This document shows positions 56,098-64,000 of a stretch of 64,000 nucleotides of DNA, one piece after another. The translations under genes and the position numbers were made by a program. Where the stretch lies: contig NZ_FPBP01000007.1 of the NCBI RefSeq assembly GCF_900116705.1, positions 145,881 through 209,880 on the forward strand. The letters run 5' to 3'. This DNA comes from Halomonas korlensis (GTDB taxonomy: Bacteria > Pseudomonadota > Gammaproteobacteria > Pseudomonadales > Halomonadaceae). How positions within the stretch are numbered: position 1 is the first letter of the stretch; the number at the start of each line of letters is the position of its first letter. The notes under the pieces are model-generated. The model made no database searches. It worked only from the letters and a program-made list of their open reading frames with translations, and had not been told where the DNA came from.

Positions 56098-57063
56098 ATG
56101 AAAACGCTGTTCACCGCTGTGGCCGCCAGTGCCGCACTTCTCGCCGCCGCTTCCGCCCCTGCCCAGGAACGACTGCTGATCGGCTCGACCTCCAGCTCGT
56201 CGAGCCACTACGGCTACTTCGTGGCGGTCAACCAGATCATCAACAGCGAGCTCGAAGGCGTCAGCTCTTCAGTTGCCGAGACCGGCGCCACCGTCGATAA
56301 CCTGCGCCGGCTCAGCCGCGACCAGATGGACATGGGTCTGGTGACCACCAACACCGGCTATCACGCCTACGCCGGCCAGGGCGATTTCGAGGAGCGTCCG
56401 GTGGATACGCGACTGCTGTGGGTCTACACCGTGGCGCCGCAGAACGTGGTGATGCGCGAGGATGCCGGGGTCGAGAGCATGGAGGAGCTGGACGGGGTGC
56501 GTCTCAACCCGGGCATCACCGGCTCGGCCACCGAGAGCACCACCGAGGCAGTCATGAAAACGCTGGGCATCACCCCCGACTACGTGCGCGGTTCTACCAC
56601 CGACGTAGTCGATTCCATCAAGGATGGTCGCATCGCCGGCTACGTGAAGTCCGGGGTAGGCAACCGCCTGGACGGTTCGACCATGGACATCGCCACCTTC
56701 ACACCGATCAATGTGCTGTCGCTCAGCGACGAGCAGGCCGATACCCTGCGCAGCGAGATGCCCGATATCGCGGTTGTGGACATTCCCGAGGGCGCCGCCG
56801 ACGGCATTCCGGCCTTCACCACCTGGGCCTTCGGCGTGGCCGTTCACGCGCATCCGGACATGGATGAAGAGACCGCCTACCAAATCGTCAAGGCGGTGAT
56901 GGAGAATCCCGAGCCCCAGGCCAACGCTTTCTCCGCGATCAAGGATGCCGACATGGCACAGATGACCCTCGATGTCGGTACCGTTCCGCTGCATGCCGGT
57001 GCGGCACGTTATTTCGAAGAGCAAGGCATGGAAATCCCCGACGCCCTGCAGCCCGCCGAATAA
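56098..57063 (+). CDS. TAXI-family TRAP transporter substrate-binding protein
   Basis: A 321-residue periplasmic protein with a signal peptide (ending APAQ near residue 22) and the TAXI domain: LLIGSTSSSSSHYGYFVAVNQIIN, QMDMGLVTTNTGYHAY and a FTTWAFGVAVHAHPDMDEETAY region. It binds the ligand for the fused permease encoded next (21-base gap). First gene of the LysR-linked operon. Confidence 0.93.
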   Translation: MKTLFTAVAASAALLAAASAPAQERLLIGSTSSSSSHYGYFVAVNQIINSELEGVSSSVAETGATVDNLRRLSRDQMDMGLVTTNTGYHAYAGQGDFEERPVDTRLLWVYTVAPQNVVMREDAGVESMEELDGVRLNPGITGSATESTTEAVMKTLGITPDYVRGSTTDVVDSIKDGRIAGYVKSGVGNRLDGSTMDIATFTPINVLSLSDEQADTLRSEMPDIAVVDIPEGAADGIPAFTTWAFGVAVHAHPDMDEETAYQIVKAVMENPEPQANAFSAIKDADMAQMTLDVGTVPLHAGAARYFEEQGMEIPDALQPAE

Positions 57064-57084
57064 CGGCCGCCTTAGGAGCTTTCC

Positions 57085-58983
57085 GTGCGCGAGCATTTGA
57101 CCCGGGGGCTGGCCCTCACGCTGGGTGGGCTGATTCTGTATACCGCCGCCACCGGCCCCTTCGAGAGCTTGATCCAGCGCAGCATCTTCCTTGCGCTGGT
57201 GATCCTGCTGGGGCTGACCGTCTACCCGTTGGGGGCCGGCAAGCGCTGGCGCCCCCTGGGCGTGGCCTTCGATCTGGCCCTGGCAGTGGGCACCGTACTC
57301 GCCTGCGGCTACGTGGCGATGAACTCCGAGCGCATCCTGGTGGAGCTGCCCTGGGCATCGACCCGCGACATGCTCTTCACCGGCGTACTGTTGGTGGCGA
57401 TCCTGGAGCTGTCGCGGCGCGCCATCGGCGTGATCTTCCCGTTGCTGGTGGTGGCCGGTCTGGGCTATGCCTGGTTCGGCGCCGCCATCCCCGGCCCGCT
57501 GGGGCACCGCGGATTCGGCCTGGCCTACATCACCGAAACCATCTATCTCGGCGATCTCGGGGTGTGGGGCATGCTGGTAGGCGTGGCCGCGACGACCATC
57601 GCCGCCTTCGTGCTGTTCGGCAGCCTACTGCTGCACACTGGCGGTGGTCAAACCTTCATGGACCTGGCGCTGCGCATCAGCGGCCGATCGCCGGGCGGGG
57701 CCGCCAAGGTAGCCACGGTCGCCTCGGGGCTATTCGGCATGGTCAGCGGCAGCGCGGTGGCCAACGTGGCCACGACCGGTAACTTCACCATTCCCATGAT
57801 GAAGCGCCTCGACTATCCGCGGCCCTTCGCGGCCGCGGTGGAGGCCGTGGCCTCGACGGGGGGACAGATCGCGCCGCCGATCCTCGGCGCGGCCGCCTTC
57901 ATCATGGCCGAGATCCTTGGCGAGAGTTACCTGCGCATCGCCCTGGCGGCGCTGCTGCCGGCGATACTGTTCTACCTGGGCGTGTTTCTGACCATTCATC
58001 TGGTGGCGCAACGGCGCAACCTTCGCGTGGTGCCTGGCGACGAGCTGCCCGGCTGGCGTGATGTGCTGCGCCCCGAACGCATCGTGCCGATCCTCGCGGC
58101 GCTGGGTGGCCTCTTCTTCGGCGTGCTTAGCGGCCGCTCGATCCAGCTTTCGGCGTTCTACGGCATTCTGATGACGGTGCTGACCTTCGTGCCCTTCTCG
58201 CTGTTGGCAAAAATGCCGCCCCGCGAGATCCTCGGCAAGCTGCTCTCGGGGCTGACGGATGCCGGCAGGGGCATGGTGATCATCGGCGTGCTGCTGGCCG
58301 GTGCGCAGATTCTGGTGGCGATGATTGGCATGACCGGCATCGGCGTGACGCTCGCCAGCCTGATCGTCAACGTGGGTGGCGAGTCGCTGTTCCTGGTGGC
58401 GGGCATTGTTGGGGGGGTGTGCTTGATCCTGGGTATGGGCATTCCCACTACCGCCGCCTACGTGCTGGTGGCTTCGGTACTGGCGCCGGCGCTGACCACC
58501 ATCGGCGTGGAGCCGTTGATCGCCCACCTGTTCGTGTTCTACTTCGCCACCCTCTCGGTGATTACGCCGCCGGTGTGCGTCGCGGTGTTCGTCGCCTCGG
58601 GCATCGCCGGCACTAACTGGCTGCCGGCCGCCGGCGAGGCCGTGCGCCTGGCAGGGGCGATCTACGTCATTCCTTTCCTGCTGCTGATCTATCCGGCCCT
58701 GGCCGGCTTCGGTGGCGCGGTCGACATCGCCCTGGCGAGCTGTCAGGGCGTGGTCTTCGTGTTCGCCTTCGCCTCGCTGATGTCGCGGGTCGCGATCACC
58801 GGCCATCGCGCGCTGGATATCATCGGCCTGATCGTGGTGGTTGTCCTGGCGCTGACGCCTGGCTGGCTGACCACGGCGGCGGCGCTGCTGACGCTGGTGG
58901 GCATGTACGCCTTGCGCCGGCGCCGACAGAGAAGTGCCGGCCCCTCGCCGCGTGATGTTCCCGCCAAGGAGTCCCACCCATGA
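57085..58983 (+). CDS. TRAP transporter permease, fused DctQM type (TAXI system)
   Basis: A 632-residue membrane protein with the small and large TRAP permease parts in one chain, as usual for TAXI systems. Key segments are FGMVSGSAVANVATTGNFTIP, GGQIAPPILGAAAFIMAE and GMGIPTTAAYVLVASVLAP. GTG start at 57085 follows AGGAG by six bases. Its stop overlaps the AtuA-like gene start by four bases, tying uptake to that enzyme. Confidence 0.93.
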   Translation: MREHLTRGLALTLGGLILYTAATGPFESLIQRSIFLALVILLGLTVYPLGAGKRWRPLGVAFDLALAVGTVLACGYVAMNSERILVELPWASTRDMLFTGVLLVAILELSRRAIGVIFPLLVVAGLGYAWFGAAIPGPLGHRGFGLAYITETIYLGDLGVWGMLVGVAATTIAAFVLFGSLLLHTGGGQTFMDLALRISGRSPGGAAKVATVASGLFGMVSGSAVANVATTGNFTIPMMKRLDYPRPFAAAVEAVASTGGQIAPPILGAAAFIMAEILGESYLRIALAALLPAILFYLGVFLTIHLVAQRRNLRVVPGDELPGWRDVLRPERIVPILAALGGLFFGVLSGRSIQLSAFYGILMTVLTFVPFSLLAKMPPREILGKLLSGLTDAGRGMVIIGVLLAGAQILVAMIGMTGIGVTLASLIVNVGGESLFLVAGIVGGVCLILGMGIPTTAAYVLVASVLAPALTTIGVEPLIAHLFVFYFATLSVITPPVCVAVFVASGIAGTNWLPAAGEAVRLAGAIYVIPFLLLIYPALAGFGGAVDIALASCQGVVFVFAFASLMSRVAITGHRALDIIGLIVVVVLALTPGWLTTAAALLTLVGMYALRRRRQRSAGPSPRDVPAKESHP

Positions 58984-60398
58984 CCTTTCTGCTGGGCAGC
59001 GGTGCCGGCTTCTCCGGCGACCGCACCGATGCGGCGATTCCCGTGGTGGCTGAGCTGATCCGCCGCGGCCAGCCCGCTGCGTTGCTCTTCGAGACCCTGG
59101 GAGAGCGAACCCTGGCCGCCGCCCATCGGGCGCGGCATGATGACCCCGGGAGCGGCTTCGAGCCGCTGCTCGATGAGCTGCTGGCGCCCGTCCTCGCCGA
59201 CTGCCTGGACAACGGTATCGCCATTCTGGGCAACTTCGGCGCCGCCAACCCCGCGGGTGCCTGCGAGCGGGTCCGCGTGCTAGCCGAGCAGGCCGGACGG
59301 GGCGATATCCGTATCGGCCATGTACAGGGCGACGACATCCGCTCGCGCCTGTCCGCTATCGACCTGCTGCACTGGGAGACGGAGAGCGGCGAGATGCCCG
59401 GCGAGGAGGCACTGATCTCGGCCAACGTCTATCTCGGTGCTGCGCCACTCGTCGAGGCGCTGAGCCAGGGCGCCGAGGTGGTGGTGACCGGTCGTGTGGC
59501 CGACCCGGCGCTGTTCCTGGCACCGTTGGTGCATCATTTCGGCTGGGCCTGGGACGACTGGGATCGCCTGGCGGCGGGCACGATGGCGGGACATCTGGGC
59601 GAGTGCGGGGCCCAGGTGAGCGGCGGCTATTTCGCCGACCCGGGGCTCAAGAACGTGCCCGGCCTGGCCACGGTGGGCTATCCCATCATCGAGGTGGAGG
59701 AGGACGGTAGCCTGGTGGTGACCAAGCCGCCCGGCACCGGCGGGTGCGTGACCGAGCGCACGGTGAAGGAGCAGCTTCTCTACGAGGTGCACGACCCGGG
59801 CAACTACCTGACGCCTGACGTGGTCGTGGATCTCTCCGACGCCCGGATCGTCGAGATCGGCCCTGATCGGGTCGCGGTCAGCGGTATCCGTGGCAGGCCG
59901 GCGCCGGAGCGGCTCAAGACCACCGTATGCTACGCCGGTGGCTGGCAGGGCGAGGCGGAGATCTCCTACGCCGGCCCCAATGCGTTCGGCCGCGCGCGAT
60001 TGGCCGCTGAGGTACTGCGCGAACGGCTCACGTTTCGCGTGCCGCCTGAGCTGCGCTCGCGTTTCGATATCATCGGTCACGCTAGTGTCTTCGACAGCGA
60101 TGCTGGCGAGCTCCAACAGCAATCAGCAGCGCCGGAGAACGGGGATTACCGCCTGCGGCTCGCCGTCGGGCACCCCGAGCGACGCTGGGTGGAGCGCGCC
60201 ACGCAGGAGCTGCTGGCGCTCTATTGCGCCGGCCCGGCCGGCGGGGGCGGGGTAAGACGCCAGTTCCAGCGCCGGGTCTGTACGGCCTCCTATCTGGTCA
60301 AGCGCAGCGACGTCGAGGCCTTCGCTACGCTGTACGACGCTACGCTGAACGAAGCCACGCGGAACAACGAGAGGAGCCACGACCATGGTGCGCAGTGA
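58980..60398 (+). CDS. AtuA-family protein (DUF1446)
   Basis: A 472-residue protein matching the AtuA (acyclic terpene utilization) N-terminal family: LLGSGAGFSGDRTDAAIPVV, GNFGAANPAGACERV, VTGRVADPALFLAPLVHHFGW and a GTGGCVTERTVKEQLLYEVHDPGNYLTPDVV region. AtuA is needed for citronellol/geranyl-CoA breakdown in pseudomonads, but its reaction is unknown and none of the other atu genes is here. With a TAXI transporter it may act on a small carboxylate instead. It overlaps the next gene by 14 bases. Confidence 0.88.
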   Translation: MTFLLGSGAGFSGDRTDAAIPVVAELIRRGQPAALLFETLGERTLAAAHRARHDDPGSGFEPLLDELLAPVLADCLDNGIAILGNFGAANPAGACERVRVLAEQAGRGDIRIGHVQGDDIRSRLSAIDLLHWETESGEMPGEEALISANVYLGAAPLVEALSQGAEVVVTGRVADPALFLAPLVHHFGWAWDDWDRLAAGTMAGHLGECGAQVSGGYFADPGLKNVPGLATVGYPIIEVEEDGSLVVTKPPGTGGCVTERTVKEQLLYEVHDPGNYLTPDVVVDLSDARIVEIGPDRVAVSGIRGRPAPERLKTTVCYAGGWQGEAEISYAGPNAFGRARLAAEVLRERLTFRVPPELRSRFDIIGHASVFDSDAGELQQQSAAPENGDYRLRLAVGHPERRWVERATQELLALYCAGPAGGGGVRRQFQRRVCTASYLVKRSDVEAFATLYDATLNEATRNNERSHDHGAQ

Positions 60399-60747
60399 AG
60401 CCGAAGTCACCGTGTCGCTACACCGTCTGGCACATGCCCGCGCCGGCGACAAGGGCGAGCGGCTCAACCTGGCGTTGTTCGCCTACGATCCGCGCCACTT
60501 CGATGTGCTGATGGCCCAGGTCACCGAGGCACGGGTGCAGGCGCTGTTCGCCCACCGCGGCGTCAGCCGGGTGCGGCGCTATCCGCTGCCGGGTCTCAGC
60601 GGAATGAATCTGGTGCTTGACGATGTACTGCAGGGCGGGGTCAACGGGGCGCTGAACCTCGACGGCCACGGCAAGACCCTCTCCTTCCTGTTGCTCAGCA
60701 TGGCGATCATCTTGCCGGCGGCACTAAAAACCGGCAATCAAGGCTAG
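60385..60747 (+). CDS. AtuA-like ferredoxin-fold domain protein
   Basis: A 120-residue protein with the small C-terminal domain that accompanies AtuA: LAHARAGDKGERLNLALFAYDP near residue 11 and LPGLSGMNLVLDDVLQGGV near residue 70. In some organisms it is fused to AtuA; here it is separate and overlaps it by 14 bases, so the two form one complex or enzyme. GAGGAG precedes the ATG. Function is unknown. Confidence 0.82.
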   Translation: MVRSEAEVTVSLHRLAHARAGDKGERLNLALFAYDPRHFDVLMAQVTEARVQALFAHRGVSRVRRYPLPGLSGMNLVLDDVLQGGVNGALNLDGHGKTLSFLLLSMAIILPAALKTGNQG

Positions 60748-60816
60748 ACTATCAAATTGCCGGCAGCCCCTATCATCGCGCATGCTAGGGCTTCTTTACT
60801 TTCTGGAGACCCCTGC

Positions 60817-61704
60817 ATGCCTCTTCCCCGCCTCGGTTTCATCGGTATTGGCCTGATGGGCTATCCGATGAGCCACCGACTATGCGATGCCGGCTTCGAT
60901 GTCACGGTATGGAACCGTTCGGCGGACAGGACAACCGCGCTGCAGGGGGCCGGCGCCACGGTGGCCGGCTCGATTGCCGAACTGATGGCCAGGGTCGATG
61001 TGGTGATGCTGTGCCTGGCCAATACCGAGGTGGTCGATGAGCTGGTGTTTGGCGCGGGCGGCGTGGCCGATAATGGCAGGGCCGATCAGCGGCTGATCGA
61101 CTTCTCGAGCAGCGACCCGGCCGCCACGCGGGAGTTTGCAGCGTTGCTCAAGTCGGCAAACGGCATGGCCTGGATCGATGCCCCGGTCTCCGGCGGCGTG
61201 GTGGGTGCCGAGACGGGCAGCCTCGCCATCATGTGTGGCGGCGAGCCTGATGACATCGCCGCCATCCGCCCGCTGCTCGACCCTCTGGCCGCGCGGGTCA
61301 CGCATATGGGGCCGGTGGGCAGCGGTCAGGTCACCAAGATATGCAACCAGATGGTCGTCGGCTGCCAGGCGGCGGTACTCGCTGAGATGGTGGCGCTCGC
61401 GGAATCCAGCGGCGTGGACGCTAATCGACTGACCGAGGCGCTCACCGGTGGCTTCGCCGATTCCAAGCCCTTTCAGATCCTCACCCCGCGCATGGCGGCG
61501 AGCGACTATGATTCGCCGCCCTGGCACCTGCGCACCCTGCTCAAGGATCTGGACATGGCCGTGGCCCAGAGCCAGCGTTGCAGCAGCGCCACGCCGATGA
61601 GCAGCCTGGCCGCCCAATTGCTGCGTGCGCATGCCAATCGCGGCCATGGCGAGCACGATCCCGCGATCCTCGTCGAGGCCTACCGGAAGTCTCCGACAGA
61701 CTAG
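60817..61704 (+). CDS. NAD(P)-dependent beta-hydroxyacid dehydrogenase (HIBADH superfamily)
   Basis: A 295-residue protein with GFIGIGLMGYPMS, DAPVSGGVVGAETGS and catalytic Lys in GQVTKICNQMVVG. It oxidises a beta-hydroxy acid such as 3-hydroxyisobutyrate, tartronate semialdehyde (reverse) or a relative. I start at 60817, eight bases after GGAG; the open frame reaches 60757 without a better site. It lies 69 bases after the AtuA-like pair, probably the last gene of the operon. Confidence 0.9.
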   Translation: MPLPRLGFIGIGLMGYPMSHRLCDAGFDVTVWNRSADRTTALQGAGATVAGSIAELMARVDVVMLCLANTEVVDELVFGAGGVADNGRADQRLIDFSSSDPAATREFAALLKSANGMAWIDAPVSGGVVGAETGSLAIMCGGEPDDIAAIRPLLDPLAARVTHMGPVGSGQVTKICNQMVVGCQAAVLAEMVALAESSGVDANRLTEALTGGFADSKPFQILTPRMAASDYDSPPWHLRTLLKDLDMAVAQSQRCSSATPMSSLAAQLLRAHANRGHGEHDPAILVEAYRKSPTD

Positions 61705-61774
61705 TCACTACCCGCCGCTTCAGTACACTTGTCTGACTGCTGACATTTCCTGACGACACAGCCGAGGCAATCCC

Positions 61775-62620
61775 ATGGCGTTCGATTCCACTTCTTCCTA
61801 CATTGCCACCGATGCCCTGAAGCAGGCGGTCAATGCCGCCGTGACCCTCGAGCGGCCGCTGCTGATCAAGGGTGAGCCAGGCACCGGCAAGACGCTGCTG
61901 GCCGAGGAACTCGCCGCCACGCTGGATACGCGACTGCTCACCTGGCACATCAAGTCCAGCACCAAGGCGGCCCAGGGGCTCTACGAATACGACGCGGTGA
62001 GCCGGCTGCGCGACTCTCAGCTGGGCATCGAGGGCGTGGAAAACGTTGCCAACTACATCAAGCCCGGCAAGCTGTGGGAGGCATTTACTCAGGACAGGCG
62101 CGTGGTGCTGTTGATCGACGAGATCGACAAGGCGGACATCGAATTCCCCAACGATCTGCTTCAGGAGCTGGATCGCATGGAGTTCCATGTCTACGAGACC
62201 GGCGAAACCATCAAGGCCAGGCATCGACCTATCATCGTCATCACGTCCAATAACGAGAAGGAGCTGCCCGACGCCTTCCTGCGTCGCTGCTTCTTCCATT
62301 ACATCGAGTTTCCCGACCGCGAGACCATGCAAGCAATCGTCGATGTGCACTTTCCCGACATCGCCCCCAAGTTGGTCGGCGAGGCGCTGGAGGTGTTCTT
62401 CGAGCTTCGCGACGCACCAGGGCTCAAGAAGAAGCCCTCTACTTCGGAGCTGGTGGACTGGCTGAAACTGCTGATGAGTGATGAGCTGGCCCGCGAGGCT
62501 CTTTACCAGCGCGACCCGGTAAAAGCGATCCCGCCACTGGCCGGCGCCTTGGTCAAGAACGAGCAAGACACTCAACTGCTGCAACGGCTGGCCTTCATGC
62601 TGCGCCGGCAAGGACGCTAA
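61775..62620 (+). CDS. MoxR-family AAA+ ATPase
   Basis: A 281-residue AAA+ ATPase with Walker A GEPGTGKT (about 33-40), Walker B VVLLIDEIDK, sensor VITSNNEKELPDAFLRRC and Arg finger region. MoxR ATPases act with von Willebrand A partners in metal-cofactor insertion or complex assembly; the next gene, four bases away, encodes such a partner. The target enzyme is not adjacent. Confidence 0.93.
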   Translation: MAFDSTSSYIATDALKQAVNAAVTLERPLLIKGEPGTGKTLLAEELAATLDTRLLTWHIKSSTKAAQGLYEYDAVSRLRDSQLGIEGVENVANYIKPGKLWEAFTQDRRVVLLIDEIDKADIEFPNDLLQELDRMEFHVYETGETIKARHRPIIVITSNNEKELPDAFLRRCFFHYIEFPDRETMQAIVDVHFPDIAPKLVGEALEVFFELRDAPGLKKKPSTSELVDWLKLLMSDELAREALYQRDPVKAIPPLAGALVKNEQDTQLLQRLAFMLRRQGR

Positions 62621-62623
62621 ACG

Positions 62624-63814
62624 ATGTTCATCGGCCTGTTCGAGACGCTCAAGCGCGCCGGTGTACCGGTGTCACTGCGCGAGCTGCTCGACCTGCATGC
62701 GGTGGTCGAGCGCGGTGTGGTGTTCGCCGACATGCAGGCCTTCTATCAGGTGGCACGTACGGTAATGGTCAAGGACGAGCGCTACTTCGATCGCTTCGAT
62801 CGCGCCTTTGCCGCCTGGTTCGAGGGGCTCGAGAATCTCGATGCGGCGATCGAGGCGCTGATTCCCGACGACTGGCTGCGCCGCGAGTTCGAGAAGCAGC
62901 TCAGCGAAGAAGAGAAGGCGAAGATCGCGTCGCTGGGCGGGCTTGAAAAGCTCATCGAGACCTTCAAGCAGCGCCTGGAGGAGCAACAGGAGCGTCACGC
63001 CGGGGGTAACAAGTGGATCGGCACTGGCGGCACCAGCCCCTTCGGCGCCTACGGCTACAATCCTGAAGGCATTCGCGTTGGCCAGGACGGCTCGCGTCAT
63101 CGCCGAGCGGTGAAGGTATGGGACGAGCGCCGTTTTCGCGACTATGACGATTCGCGGGAGCTGGGCACGCGCAACATCAAGATGGCGCTGCGCCGGCTGC
63201 GCAAGTTCGCCCGCCAGGGCGCCGCGGAGGAGTTCGATGTCGATGCCACCATTCGCGAGACCGCCCGCGATTCCGGCCTGCTCAACGTGCAGATGCGCCC
63301 GGAGCGTCACAACGCAGTGAAGGTGCTGCTGTTTCTTGATGTGGGTGGCTCCATGGATGACCACATTCGCACCTGCGAAGAGCTGTTCTCGGCGGCGCGT
63401 TCGGAATTCAAGCACCTGGTGCCCTATTACTTCCATAACTGCCTTTATGAAGGGGTGTGGCGCAGCAATTCTCAACACCGGGCCAGGCGCCACGGCGAGC
63501 GTATTCCGACCATGGACGTCCTGCATACCTACGGCGCCGACTACCAGGTGGTGATCGTTGGCGACGCCGCCATGTCGCCGTACGAGATCACCCACCCTGG
63601 CGGCAGCGTCGAGCACTTCAACGACGAACCCGGCGGCCTCTGGCTCAAGCGTCTGGTGAAGACCTTCCCGCGTCTAGCCTGGCTCAACCCCATGCCGTCC
63701 CGCGCCTGGGAGACCACTCACTCGACCCAGCTGATCCGCGAGCTGATCGATGACCGCATGTATCCCATGACGCTCGAGGGCCTGGAAAACGCCATGCGCG
63801 AGCTCGCCAAGTAG
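62624..63814 (+). CDS. CoxE-like von Willebrand A domain protein
   Basis: A 396-residue protein with a charged helical N-terminal half and a VWA domain from about 235. Its metal site is [12 protein letters not shown] (D-x-G-x-S in place of the usual D-x-S-x-S), the common form in CoxE-like proteins. It forms a unit with the MoxR ATPase encoded immediately before. Confidence 0.9.
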   Translation: MFIGLFETLKRAGVPVSLRELLDLHAVVERGVVFADMQAFYQVARTVMVKDERYFDRFDRAFAAWFEGLENLDAAIEALIPDDWLRREFEKQLSEEEKAKIASLGGLEKLIETFKQRLEEQQERHAGGNKWIGTGGTSPFGAYGYNPEGIRVGQDGSRHRRAVKVWDERRFRDYDDSRELGTRNIKMALRRLRKFARQGAAEEFDVDATIRETARDSGLLNVQMRPERHNAVKVLLFLDVGGSMDDHIRTCEELFSAARSEFKHLVPYYFHNCLYEGVWRSNSQHRARRHGERIPTMDVLHTYGADYQVVIVGDAAMSPYEITHPGGSVEHFNDEPGGLWLKRLVKTFPRLAWLNPMPSRAWETTHSTQLIRELIDDRMYPMTLEGLENAMRELAK

Positions 63815-63908
63815 CCCCCACAAGCCAAGCCAACGTACTACGCAACGTTCTACGGCCCGAAACTCCGCCCCGAATAAGCACAAATACAAAGAATCGTCAC
63901 GATAGAGA

Positions 63909-64000
63909 ATCGAGTAGGAGGGGGAATTGCTTCCCCCGTCCTCTCACACCACCGTACGTACGGTTCCGTATACGGCGGTTCATGAAGAACGAGTAAGCCC
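63909..64000 (-). mobile_element. Group II intron, 3' end (domains V and VI), continues beyond the window
   Basis: Read on the minus strand, 63981-63948 forms a 34-nt hairpin like domain V (outer stem ACCGCCGTA/TACGGTGGT). Next, 63943-63909 forms domain VI: stems GAG/CTC, AGGA/TCCT and GGGGGAA/TTCCCCC, with a GCAA tetraloop. A bulged A at 63915 sits seven bases from the predicted 3' end (ending CTCGAT at 63909). That is the expected branch-point geometry. The reverse-transcriptase gene and 5' end would lie to the right of base 64000. The bases 63815-63908 hold no gene. Confidence 0.8.

Noticed and set aside
56269..58977. Two long minus-strand frames (412 and 415 codons)
   Set aside because: Both are antisense to the TAXI binding protein and fused permease and have His/Gln/Gly-rich composition with no motif.

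Overview
The window is a gene-dense, GC-rich chromosomal segment from a gammaproteobacterium. The best guess is a halophile of the Halomonas group. That is an inference from high GC, three TRAP transporter systems, YejK, family B DNA polymerase II and a GntR/GntK gluconate module; no rRNA marker is present. I see no tRNA or rRNA gene, CRISPR array or prophage.

Left part (1-24 kb): a sigma factor cut by the left edge, an ExoD-like membrane protein, a PLP dehydratase and a Nudix/metallo-beta-lactamase fusion, then a leftward TroABCD-like Zn/Mn ABC operon whose first permease carries a DtxR/MntR-like tail. Next is a gluconate module (GntR, GntK and a TRAP transporter) with a tandem GntR-type operator at 13059-13082. 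Housekeeping and envelope genes follow: a HGSNAT-like acyltransferase, a small lipoprotein, ChaN-PDZ plus an M1-like peptidase, a thioredoxin-fold protein, a ClC channel broken by a G7 frameshift, an orphan PotD-like binding protein, a methyltransferase/GFA pair and two small conserved proteins.

Middle part (24-44 kb): a PRC-barrel protein, a CPA1-type antiporter, parvulin, a YadGH-like ABC-2 exporter, YejK and a membrane diguanylate cyclase. A rightward stress block comes next (Hsp20, Lon, erythromycin-esterase-like protein, and an SDR-SPW-VKOR-SPW fusion), then an ABC exporter, a flavodoxin-fold reductase and polB. The 566-base gap between polB and the next gene looks like a sigma-54-dependent small RNA unit on the minus strand: two NtrC-like sites about 31 bp apart, a GG-N10-GC promoter and a strong intrinsic terminator.

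Right part (44-64 kb): a nine-gene leftward catabolic operon (split transketolase, TRAP transporter, threonate-dehydrogenase-type enzyme, TIM-barrel isomerase, SDR, FCD regulator) that contains no kinase or aldolase. It faces a ThiO-like oxidase gene across a regulatory region holding two TGGTYGACCA palindromes. A LysR-controlled TAXI-TRAP/AtuA/hydroxyacid dehydrogenase operon follows, then a MoxR/CoxE-like pair. The right edge holds domains V and VI of a group II intron on the minus strand; the rest of the intron lies outside the window.

The most novel-looking items are the kinase-free split-transketolase pathway, the sigma-54 small RNA unit and the DtxR-tailed permease.
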